A stretch of 59,958 nucleotides of DNA from Treponema sp. (GTDB lineage Bacteria; Spirochaetota; Spirochaetia; Treponematales; Treponemataceae), in contig JAKSTH010000003.1 of assembly GCA_024402655.1 (NCBI GenBank), forward strand, positions 1-59,958. The letters are read 5' to 3'. The notes under the pieces were generated by a model. That model worked only from the letters and a program-made list of their open reading frames with translations. It searched no databases and was not told where the DNA came from. Each line of letters starts with the position of its first letter. The first letter of the stretch is position 1. The position numbers and the translations under genes were made by a program. This document shows positions 36,037 to 44,403 of this stretch, in pieces.

Positions 36037-39000
36037 ATGAAAAAGAGAGCATTAGGACTTTTATTCACAGTATTCTGTCTTGCAGGACAGATGTTTGGAG
36101 CTCCAAAGTATATTTCTCCAAATAATGATGGTGTTCAGGATGAACTTGTAATTCCTCTTCACATTTCAGACAAACGATACATTAAAACCTGGAGTCTTGT
36201 AATTATGGACTCAAAAGGGAATGTAATAAGAACTATAGAAAATAAAGTTGCATTGCCAGAATCTTTAAATGTAAAAAGCATTATGAAGCAGATTGTAACT
36301 CCAAAAGAAGGTGTTTCAATTCCAGAATCTATTACCTGGAATGGTGCTATGAATAATGGAGAAACTGCTCCAGATGGAACTTATAACTACTATGTTACAG
36401 CTACAGATGATAACGGGAATGTGGGAAAAACAAAGGAATATCAGGTTGTTGTAGACACAAAGGCTCCAGTTATTAATCTTACTCAGCCAACTGATAAAAC
36501 TTTTGGTGAAGGTTCAAAATCTTCTATTAAAATACAGCAGTCTGGTTCTAAAGAAGATGAATGGGTTGCTACATTTAAAACTGTAGACGGTAAAGTTGTA
36601 AAAACTTATAAATGGGCAAACGGTGAACCTGCTGTAATTAACTGGAATGGTACAAATGATGATGGTGAACAGGTTCCAGACGGAATTTATACATACGAAA
36701 TTACTTCTAAAGACCGTGCTGGTAACGTAAGCGAAAGAGCTGCAATCACAAATATTATTTATTCTGCAGATAAGCCTGCTACAAACATTTATATTTCCGG
36801 TTCAAAATACTTTGCTCCAGGAACAGAAGATGGTATTCAGAAACTTAATTTGAATATGCGCATTCCTGTTCCAAATGTTAAAACAGGTAATAAACTTGTA
36901 GAATGGGCTGTTATTATTACAGACAGTAAAAAGAAGGTTGTAAGAACTTATAACAACACTGCTATGGGTATTACACCTCCAGAAGAAATTGAATTTGACG
37001 GTAAAGATGATGAAGGTAACCTTTTGCCAGATGGTAACTATCAGGCTGCTGTTACTGCAAAATATTTGAACGGTTATGTTCCAACAAAAATCAGTTCACC
37101 AGTATTTGTTATTGATACTGTAAAACCTGAAGTTTCTGTTAGAACTGTAAATAAAGTTTTTGGTGGAAAAAATCTTCCAGAAGTTAAGTTTAATGTTACA
37201 GCAACTCCAAATGCAGGTTCTCCAGAAAGCAAGTGGAAGGCAGAAATTAAATCTGTAGAAACTGGAAAAACTGTTCGCACTTATGATTACGACACTTATA
37301 TTCCACAGACAATCAGCTGGAACGGTTTAAATGATTCTGGAAAAATTGCAGATAAAGGTGAATATAAACTTGAAATCAGTGCAAAAGATGCTGCCGGAAA
37401 TATTGGTGGTGGAAATGCAGAAGATATTATTACTTTTGATACAACAGAAGCAGCAATTCTTCTTGCAGCAAATTACGATGCTTTTTCTCCAAATGCAGAC
37501 AGAATTAGAGATACTGTAACTTATACACCTGTTACAGAAACTAAAGATGTTATTAATTATAATTTTATTATTAAAAATGCTGCCAACGAAACTGTTTACA
37601 CAAAATCTGAAAAGAAACGTCTTCCTGCAACTTTTGTATGGGACGGAAAAGACAGTGAAGGAATTCGCTGCAGCGACGGAAAATATGTGGCTTCTCTTGA
37701 AATAGAAACTGCCAACGGTTCAAATGCAAGTGCTTCATCTGTTGCTGTTGAACTTGATACACAGTTCCCTTCATTAAAAGCAGAAATTCCTTATACATAC
37801 ATTTCTCCAGATGGAGACGGTAATCAGGATACATTGCCAATTACAATTTCTGAATGTACAAATGAAAACAAATGGGTTGCAGAAGTTCGAAATGCTAAAG
37901 ATAAGATTGTAAAAACTTACACATGGAGTGGAACTAAAGACAGTCTTGTTTGGGAAGGTGATGATGAATCTGGAAACCCTGTTGAATATGGTAAATACAG
38001 TATTTTAATTCATGCTTCAGATGACGCTGGAAACAGTTTCTCTAAAGAAATCAAAAATATTGTAATGGATAACCGTGAAACTAAGATTTACCTTACTGCA
38101 GAATACGAAGGTATTTCTCCAAATAACGATAAATATCTTGATGTACAGGAATTTGAAATTAAAGCAACTGTAACAGAAGATATTTCTACATGGAAATTTG
38201 AAATTAAGAGAGAAGACGGAACTGTAGTTTACGCTCTTTCTAATGCAGATACACCAAACTTACCTGCAAAAATTACCTGGAACGGTGCAGATAAAGACCT
38301 TAATGTTTGTGAAGGAACTTTCTTTGCAACAGTAGATGTTTCTTATCTTAAAGGTAACAAGGTAAATGCTGTTTCAACTCCATTTATTTGTACTGCAAAT
38401 GCTCCTGCTTTAAGTGTACAGACAGCACCACAGTACTTTAGCCCAGATAATGACGGTATTGATGATGATTTGTTTATTAAACTTTCTGCTACAACAAAAG
38501 CTCAGATTAAGAGCTGGTCTTTTGTAATTGAAGATCCTAAAGGAAAGAAATTCTGGACAACAGAAGGTAAAGAACAGCTTACAGAAAGACTTATTTGGGA
38601 CGGTTTAAGTAATATTCAGAAAGATTCTGGTGGAAATGCAGAACGAGTACAGTCTGCTATGGACTATCCTTATACATTTACAGTTACAGATAATCTTGGA
38701 ATGAAGTCTGTTGTAAAAGGCGTTATTCCAATTGATGTGCTTGTAATTCGTGAAGGAAATGTTTTGAAAATGGCTGTTCCTTCAATCATCTTTGAATCAG
38801 ATGCGGCAAACTTCCAGAAAGCAAACAGCAAACTTTCTAAGGCTCAGGTTTCAAAAAACCTGGAAATTTTGAATCGTATTGCAGACATTTTGAAAAAGTT
38901 CCCAGACTATAAGATTAGTATTCAGGGACACGCAAACCGTATTTCTGACAACGAAGATGAAGAAACAATAGACAACCTTAATGTTTGGGGTAGAGCACTT

Positions 39001-39174
39001 ATGCCACTTTCTAAAGAACGAGCAGACGGCATTAAAGCTTATCTTGAAAAGAGAGGTGTTTCTGGTTCTAACATCAGTACAGAAGGTATGGGTGGTACAA
39101 GACCTGTTGTTGATCCAAAAGATAAGGACAATAACTGGAAGAACAGACGTGTAGAATTCATTCTTGTTAAGTAA
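36037..39174 (+). CDS. Large FlgD-Ig repeat protein with C-terminal OmpA domain
   Basis: AAGGAG (36022-36027) sets the start at ATG 36037 (1045 aa). After a signal peptide (KKRALGLLFTVFCLAGQMFG) come six modules that each begin with a Ca-loop-like motif: YISPNNDG, YFAPGTEDG, AFSPNADR, YISPDGDG, GISPNNDK and YFSPDNDG. Each continues into FlgD-type Ig folds with the ITWNGxxDxG turn and a DAAGN-type strand. The last 130 residues are an OmpA peptidoglycan-binding domain (ISIQGHANRI ... LSKERADGIKAYLEKRGV ... NNWKNRRVEFIL). It probably links an outer-membrane partner, likely the barrel encoded just upstream, to peptidoglycan. Confidence 0.88.
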   Translation: MKKRALGLLFTVFCLAGQMFGAPKYISPNNDGVQDELVIPLHISDKRYIKTWSLVIMDSKGNVIRTIENKVALPESLNVKSIMKQIVTPKEGVSIPESITWNGAMNNGETAPDGTYNYYVTATDDNGNVGKTKEYQVVVDTKAPVINLTQPTDKTFGEGSKSSIKIQQSGSKEDEWVATFKTVDGKVVKTYKWANGEPAVINWNGTNDDGEQVPDGIYTYEITSKDRAGNVSERAAITNIIYSADKPATNIYISGSKYFAPGTEDGIQKLNLNMRIPVPNVKTGNKLVEWAVIITDSKKKVVRTYNNTAMGITPPEEIEFDGKDDEGNLLPDGNYQAAVTAKYLNGYVPTKISSPVFVIDTVKPEVSVRTVNKVFGGKNLPEVKFNVTATPNAGSPESKWKAEIKSVETGKTVRTYDYDTYIPQTISWNGLNDSGKIADKGEYKLEISAKDAAGNIGGGNAEDIITFDTTEAAILLAANYDAFSPNADRIRDTVTYTPVTETKDVINYNFIIKNAANETVYTKSEKKRLPATFVWDGKDSEGIRCSDGKYVASLEIETANGSNASASSVAVELDTQFPSLKAEIPYTYISPDGDGNQDTLPITISECTNENKWVAEVRNAKDKIVKTYTWSGTKDSLVWEGDDESGNPVEYGKYSILIHASDDAGNSFSKEIKNIVMDNRETKIYLTAEYEGISPNNDKYLDVQEFEIKATVTEDISTWKFEIKREDGTVVYALSNADTPNLPAKITWNGADKDLNVCEGTFFATVDVSYLKGNKVNAVSTPFICTANAPALSVQTAPQYFSPDNDGIDDDLFIKLSATTKAQIKSWSFVIEDPKGKKFWTTEGKEQLTERLIWDGLSNIQKDSGGNAERVQSAMDYPYTFTVTDNLGMKSVVKGVIPIDVLVIREGNVLKMAVPSIIFESDAANFQKANSKLSKAQVSKNLEILNRIADILKKFPDYKISIQGHANRISDNEDEETIDNLNVWGRALMPLSKERADGIKAYLEKRGVSGSNISTEGMGGTRPVVDPKDKDNNWKNRRVEFILVK

Positions 39175-39203
39175 AAAAAATATAGAAAATAATAGTTTTG
39201 CTA

Positions 39204-39232
39204 TTGACACAAAATGAGCAATTCTTTATTAT
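39204..39232 (+). promoter_or_regulatory. Promoter of tRNA-Asn
   Basis: TTGACA (39204-39209), a 17-base spacer and TATTAT (39227-39232) lie 26 bases before the tRNA. This is close to the sigma-70 consensus. Confidence 0.8.
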
Positions 39233-39258
39233 ATTAATACGTTCAGTAATGAATGTAT

Positions 39259-39331
39259 GGTTCCTTAGCTCAGTCGGTAGAGCAACGGACTGTTAATCCG
39301 TGTGTCGCTGGTTCAAGCCCAGCAGGAGCCG
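39259..39331 (+). tRNA. tRNA-Asn (GTT)
   Basis: The gene is 73 bases. Acceptor stem GGTTCCT pairs with AGGAGCC with discriminator G. The anticodon stem ACGGA/TCCGT (39285-39301) encloses the loop CTGTTAA with anticodon GTT at 39292-39294. GGTTCAAGCCC forms the T arm and loop. CCA is not encoded. Confidence 0.97.
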
Positions 39332-39336
39332 CATAT

Positions 39337-39363
39337 AGCCTTCTCTTAAGAGAAGGCTTTTTT
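39337..39363 (+). terminator. Terminator after tRNA-Asn
   Basis: AGCCTTCTCTT and AAGAGAAGGCT (39337-39358) are a perfect 11-base inverted repeat with no spacer, followed by six T. It ends six bases before the next ATG. Confidence 0.9.
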
Positions 39364-39368
39364 ATTTT

Positions 39369-39962
39369 ATGAACAAAAAAGAACTAAGAAAAAATATAAA
39401 GCAACAGTTTGCAGAAAAACTTGCCAATGAATCAGAGTCTCTTTACAACGAAAATTCTTCCATAGAAAAATTAATTATAAATTCAGAATTGTTTATTCAA
39501 AGCGATGTAATTCTTTCTTATTTTGCGCTTCCCGATGAAGTAAATCTTTTTACAGTAAATAAAACAGGACTTTTTAAAAATAAATTAGTTGCACTTCCTA
39601 GAATTGCCAGAAATAGTAAAAAAATGGATTTTTATTTTTCCAAAAATCAGAGTCAAAAAGTTCAAAGAGGATACTGTGGAATTTTTGAACCAGACTGGCA
39701 TTGGAAAAAACTTACCAAAAGGCAGTTAAAAAATAAAAACGTACTTGTTCTTGTTCCTGGCCGCGCTTTTACAAAAGATGGATATAGACTTGGAAGAGGA
39801 AAAGGTTTTTATGACAAGTATCTTGCCCAATTAAAAAAGGCTTCCTGCAAAAGTTTAGTCTTATGCGGTGTAGCCTTTAATTTCCAGATTGTTAATGAAG
39901 TTCCAGCAGATGAACATGATATAAAACTGGATTCTGTTTATTTCTTGCCTTCTTTTGAGTAG
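39369..39962 (+). CDS. 5-formyltetrahydrofolate cyclo-ligase
   Basis: The product is 197 aa. The family signature is near the C-terminus: VPGRAFTKDGYRLGRGKGFYDKYL (ATP- and folate-binding loop). The N-terminal helix KKELRKNIKQQF and SYFALPDEVNLF fit too. It converts 5-formyl-THF to 5,10-methenyl-THF with ATP. It sits six bases behind the tRNA-Asn terminator with no ribosome binding site, so its expression may depend on read-through from the tRNA promoter. Its last 25 bases overlap the convergent M16-like gene. Confidence 0.9.
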   Translation: MNKKELRKNIKQQFAEKLANESESLYNENSSIEKLIINSELFIQSDVILSYFALPDEVNLFTVNKTGLFKNKLVALPRIARNSKKMDFYFSKNQSQKVQRGYCGIFEPDWHWKKLTKRQLKNKNVLVLVPGRAFTKDGYRLGRGKGFYDKYLAQLKKASCKSLVLCGVAFNFQIVNEVPADEHDIKLDSVYFLPSFE

Positions 39963-42748
39963 ATAATAAGCTGTGGTTTTGAAGGGAAAAACTTCATTGC
40001 TTCTATAAAGTCAGAAAGCTCTGCTTTTTGAATATAATTGTATTCTTCCAGATAGAGTGCTGGTTTTGGTTCATATGGGAAGAATTCTAAACCTTCCTGC
40101 ATAAGAATTGCAGTTCCGCTGTTTGTTTCTGTCTGACTTAAAGTTTTTGTAAGCCATGAATCTTTTATTTGGGTTGTAAGGTTTGTGCCGGCTCCATTTT
40201 TTAAATCTGAATTAATCTGTTCTATAACAAGAGTCATAAGGCTGTCCATGGCTTTTGTATGTTCTACATTCTGTACAACTACAACTGCTGCATCCATACC
40301 AGAACGGGCAGGAGTTATAGAAACTTTTGAATCTTTAAGCTGGCTGTTGCTTTGAACAGCTGAATTGAGTCTGTCTTCCAGGTAATAAATAAGAGCATTA
40401 AATAATGCTGACTGTTTTGTGCCTTTATTTGGACTTTCAAAAACATAGAGTACTGGATCTACAAAAGATGTAGTTGGAATAAGAACCGCTGGCATTGGGC
40501 CTGCTTTTTCTGCAGGAATATCTGTAAGGAATGTATGGTTTACTTTTACAGTTACAGATTTGTTTTTAGGCATTTTGGTTGTGGCTTCTGAATAATTTAC
40601 AGAACCATTCTGATTTCCTAAAAGTGCAATAGTTCTGTTTAAAGTCTTTTCAAAATCAGAATCATAATTACCTGTTATAATAATGCTGTAGCGGGATGCA
40701 TCCAGCAGTTTAGGATATGTTTCAAGTATGTGCTGATAAGATGTTGATTCAAGAATTTCTTTTTCGCTGTTAAAGATTTTACTTAAATCTGTTTTTGCAT
40801 AAAGAGTATTAATCATGGCACAATACATCTGGTAAGTTACAGTTCCATTTTCAAGGCGCTTCTGGTATTGGCGGTTAGAAACGGCTCGGTCTGCAGAAGA
40901 AGGAATAATATCACCATAAATGAGTGCATTGGAAATACAGCGGCAGCATACTTCAAAATCTTCTTTTTCGCATTCCAAAAGGATGTAACTGGTTGCAAGC
41001 TGGACTTCAAAACTTACAGAAGGAAGCCCTTGTATATAGCCGGCCTGAGCCTGATTATAAATTTCTTTCTGGATATTTGTGGTAAGCAGGTTTACCATTA
41101 CTTCTTCAAAACCATTGTCATTGCTGGAATTAAGTTTTCCGCCTCTAATAGAAAGCAAAAGGGAAATCTGTGAAGAATTAGGATTGTGTTTGGCAGTAAC
41201 AGGAATGCCATTTAAAAGCTTTCTGGAAATTATCTGTTCTTTGTTTTTTGTATAAAAGTCATTTTCATAAGAGGTTTCCAAAAGTTGTGATGGAGTGTCT
41301 TCTGTAACAGATTTTACTTCATCAAACATTTTCTGGTTATACCAGGAAGCATCTGCTTTTGTAATTTCTTCGAATCCTGCTTTTTTGTAGGCATCTTTAT
41401 TTTTTTTGTAATCTGAAGAAGAAATAATTACAAAAAGATATGGTTCTTCGGCGCCAAACTGTTCCTGAATAATTGGTAGGGAACTGTCAGCAAGACGCTG
41501 GGAACGGTTTAAAAAGTTCTGTACTGTTGTAGAACCATTCTGATTGTCGAAAATATCTTCATTTGAAATAAAATATGGGTCTATGGCCCACCAGGAAGCA
41601 AGGCGGTCCATGAAAACTGCAGTGCTGGTTCCAAGAAAGTTCATATCAAAGGTAAGCTGCTTTTGAAAAAAAGTGAACTCGCCATAAGTAATCTGTTCTA
41701 TTCCGATTTTTACCTGTTTATAAAAATTAAGGGCTTGAGTTACAGAAGTTGTGTTTTTTGCCAGTTTTTTGTCTTCTGGAGTTTGGAGCAATGACTGAAT
41801 AATAAGACGATTGCTGTTGCTTTTATAGGCAGACTGGCTGTTTATATATTCATCTCCCGGAATATTTAAATCTTCCTGACTTAAAAGATTAAACTTAAAG
41901 AAAGATGAATTGCTGTTGATTATGGCGGCTGCAAGGTCACAGTCTTCCATTGATGTAAAACCTGTGTATTGAACGACTACCTGAGTCATTTCATCTGACA
42001 TTTCTGGATCGTGAATTACAAAACGCTTTTGAGTGTTGATTTTGTCTGACTTTTTATAATATGGCTGGCTGTAAGTTGAATAATAGGCGCCAAATGTATT
42101 TTGAATAAGGTTTAGAATCTGTTGAGAGTTTATATTGCCACTTACAAAAAGAGCACTGTTCTGGGGTGTGTACCATCTCTGTCCTATTTCTGTAATAATA
42201 GTGCGGGCTTTTTCAATGGAAGTTTTTGAAAATAAAGGAGCATAAAGTCCTGAATCGTGTTTCCATGGAGCGTCTGAAAATACTTTCGAATCTATGGCAG
42301 CATTAATTAAAGTGGAAAGAGAAGAGGCATTATCACTTACTTCTTTTTTAAGAGCGTTAAATTCTTTTGTAAATAAATCGTTTGTAAAGTCAGGATTTAA
42401 TGCCTGTTTTGCTAAAAGGGAAAAAGTTTCTTCTGCTTTGGAAGGTGTAATTGTTGTAACATAGCGGGAAGAATCGGCATAACAGTCTGCCCGTTCAAAA
42501 TTTAACTGAGGCAGGGAAGCTTTAAAAAGTCTGGAATAAAGTTTAAAAAAACCGGATGTATTTTGAGTCTGGCTGGAAAAACCTGCTCTGCTTGTATATT
42601 CAATGCGGATAAATGGAGTAGAAGTGTCTTCTAAAAGAAAAACTGTAAGACCGTTTTCAAGAGTAAACTGCTGAACTGAATCTGAAGGAGCGGCAAATAA
42701 AGTAAGTGAAAAGAATAAAACCGCAATGAATAATAAACCCTTTTTCAT
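39938..42748 (-). CDS. M16 (insulinase-like) protein lacking the zinc motif
   Basis: The product is 936 aa with a signal peptide (KKGLLFIAVLFFSLTLFA). The order of M16 domains is recognisable: FTLENGLTVFLLEDTSTPFIRIEYTSRAGFSSQ at the N-terminus, YTPQNSALFVSGNINSQQILNLIQNTFG in domain 1, and a second M16 pair after ISRKLLNGIPVTAKHNPNSSQISLLLSIRGG. Where active members carry HxxEH, domain 1 has SGFFKLYSRLF (65-75) and domain 3 has NGFEEVMVNLL. Neither has the two His, so this should be an inactive, periplasmic, clamshell-like binding protein. TATACT lies seven bases before the ATG, with no ribosome binding site. Confidence 0.82.
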   Translation of the reverse strand: MKKGLLFIAVLFFSLTLFAAPSDSVQQFTLENGLTVFLLEDTSTPFIRIEYTSRAGFSSQTQNTSGFFKLYSRLFKASLPQLNFERADCYADSSRYVTTITPSKAEETFSLLAKQALNPDFTNDLFTKEFNALKKEVSDNASSLSTLINAAIDSKVFSDAPWKHDSGLYAPLFSKTSIEKARTIITEIGQRWYTPQNSALFVSGNINSQQILNLIQNTFGAYYSTYSQPYYKKSDKINTQKRFVIHDPEMSDEMTQVVVQYTGFTSMEDCDLAAAIINSNSSFFKFNLLSQEDLNIPGDEYINSQSAYKSNSNRLIIQSLLQTPEDKKLAKNTTSVTQALNFYKQVKIGIEQITYGEFTFFQKQLTFDMNFLGTSTAVFMDRLASWWAIDPYFISNEDIFDNQNGSTTVQNFLNRSQRLADSSLPIIQEQFGAEEPYLFVIISSSDYKKNKDAYKKAGFEEITKADASWYNQKMFDEVKSVTEDTPSQLLETSYENDFYTKNKEQIISRKLLNGIPVTAKHNPNSSQISLLLSIRGGKLNSSNDNGFEEVMVNLLTTNIQKEIYNQAQAGYIQGLPSVSFEVQLATSYILLECEKEDFEVCCRCISNALIYGDIIPSSADRAVSNRQYQKRLENGTVTYQMYCAMINTLYAKTDLSKIFNSEKEILESTSYQHILETYPKLLDASRYSIIITGNYDSDFEKTLNRTIALLGNQNGSVNYSEATTKMPKNKSVTVKVNHTFLTDIPAEKAGPMPAVLIPTTSFVDPVLYVFESPNKGTKQSALFNALIYYLEDRLNSAVQSNSQLKDSKVSITPARSGMDAAVVVVQNVEHTKAMDSLMTLVIEQINSDLKNGAGTNLTTQIKDSWLTKTLSQTETNSGTAILMQEGLEFFPYEPKPALYLEEYNYIQKAELSDFIEAMKFFPSKPQLIIYSKEGKK

Positions 42749-42833
42749 ATAATATAGTATAAACTAGCAATTAACTTCATGCAATTGCCCATTTTTTCTT
42801 TATTTTTCAAATCCTTATGTTACAATTATTTTT

Positions 42834-44339
42834 ATGGAAAAAAATAGCGTTGTAATTATAGGCGGCGGAATTGCTGGACTTTCTGCAGGAATTCATGCCC
42901 AGATGGATGGGTTTTCAACTGTAATTTATGAATCCCATTTTAAGCCAGGGGGAATGTGTACAACCTGGAGCAGAGACGGCTACAAGATAGACAATTGTGT
43001 TCATTGGCTTTCTTGTTCTAAACCAGGATATCAGCTTAATACCCAGTGGAAAAATGTAGGGATTGTGGGAGAAAATGTTCCCCTTGTAAACTTGAAAAGT
43101 TTTTATACTTCTGAACACCAGGGACAGACATTAACTTTGTGGTCAGATTTTGAAAGAACACGAAAAGAAATGCTGGCTGTTTCACCAGAAGATGCAGACC
43201 AGATTAATGATTTTATTGATACTGCAATTTTGGAAACAGGAATGCAGCTTCCAACTTTTAAACCAATTACCGCAGTTGGTTTGTTTGATTTACCAAAAAT
43301 GATTTCTACTATGAAGCCTATGATTACTGCTATAAAACATATTGGTAAAATAACATTGGAAGAATATGCAAAACGATTCAAGCATCCTTTAATCAGAAAA
43401 CTCTTAACAGACTTTGTTCCTAACCAGCAGTTTGCAACTTCATTTATTGCAAGTTATGCCACAATTGCTTCTGGAAACGGTAATTTCCCAGTTGGGGGTT
43501 CAGACCAGATGATTGAAAACATGGTGAAAAAATACGAAAGCCTTGGTGGTAAAATTCTTTGCAATAGTCGTGTAGAAAAAGTTGAATATGATAAAAAAAG
43601 CAGAACTGTAAAAGAAATAATGCTTTCCAGTGGAGAAAAAGTTTCTGCACAGTATTTTATATTTGCCACAGATCCAAGTATTACTTTTAGTAAATTCCTT
43701 GATCCTAAATTTATGCCAAAACAATTGAAAACTCGTTATGAACGAAAAGATGGAAACCCGATTTTCACAGCATTTCAGGTTGCTCTTGCTTTGGATGGAA
43801 AAATGGATTTGGGTGGTGCAGAAGAATTATTCTTTGATGTGGAAAAACCTATAGTTTGTGCTACAAAAACAATTAAACGTTTGAATGTAAAAACATATCA
43901 CGACTATGGAGAAGGTTTTGCCCCAGAAGGAAAAGACATAATTCAGGTTCATATTAAGATGTATGCCGAAGACTGGGATTACTGGACAGACTTAAAGAAA
44001 AAGAATGCCGAAGCTTACAAAAATGAAAAAAATCGTATAGCTGAAGAAATTCTTGCTGAAGTGGAAAAACGTTTCCCTGAATATGCAGGAAAATTCAAAA
44101 TTATAGACTGCTGGACTCCTGCAACCTATACAAAGTTTACCGGGGCATATTATGGTGCATACATGACTTTCGTAAATACTGTGAACTCTGGTGCAAACTA
44201 TGTTCCAAATATTATGAAAGAAGTTAAAAATGGATTCCTTGCCAGCAACTGGCTTATGTCTCCTGGGGGACTTCCATGTGCACTGGCAGAAGGTTATTTT
44301 GCATCCTGGTATTTAAAGAAAAAAGCTGGAGTAAAATAA
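42834..44339 (+). CDS. FAD-dependent oxidoreductase, phytoene dehydrogenase-like (CrtI/COG1233)
   Basis: The product is 501 aa. The N-terminal dinucleotide-binding motif VVIIGGGIAGLSAGIHAQMDGFSTVIYES is followed by PGGMCTTWSRDGYKIDNCVHWL, the CrtI-family active-site region. The C-terminal FAD motif is in GLPCALAEGYFASWYL. Carotenoid synthesis genes are absent here, so it probably acts on another lipid or quinone-type substrate. Similar proteins are common in anaerobes. TACAAT (42821-42826) lies seven bases before the ATG and there is no Shine-Dalgarno sequence. Confidence 0.87.
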   Translation: MEKNSVVIIGGGIAGLSAGIHAQMDGFSTVIYESHFKPGGMCTTWSRDGYKIDNCVHWLSCSKPGYQLNTQWKNVGIVGENVPLVNLKSFYTSEHQGQTLTLWSDFERTRKEMLAVSPEDADQINDFIDTAILETGMQLPTFKPITAVGLFDLPKMISTMKPMITAIKHIGKITLEEYAKRFKHPLIRKLLTDFVPNQQFATSFIASYATIASGNGNFPVGGSDQMIENMVKKYESLGGKILCNSRVEKVEYDKKSRTVKEIMLSSGEKVSAQYFIFATDPSITFSKFLDPKFMPKQLKTRYERKDGNPIFTAFQVALALDGKMDLGGAEELFFDVEKPIVCATKTIKRLNVKTYHDYGEGFAPEGKDIIQVHIKMYAEDWDYWTDLKKKNAEAYKNEKNRIAEEILAEVEKRFPEYAGKFKIIDCWTPATYTKFTGAYYGAYMTFVNTVNSGANYVPNIMKEVKNGFLASNWLMSPGGLPCALAEGYFASWYLKKKAGVK

Positions 44340-44403
44340 TTTTCAGTAAGGGAATAAATAACAATGGTATACACCAGATTACTTTTATTGTAGAATAAAA
44401 AAT

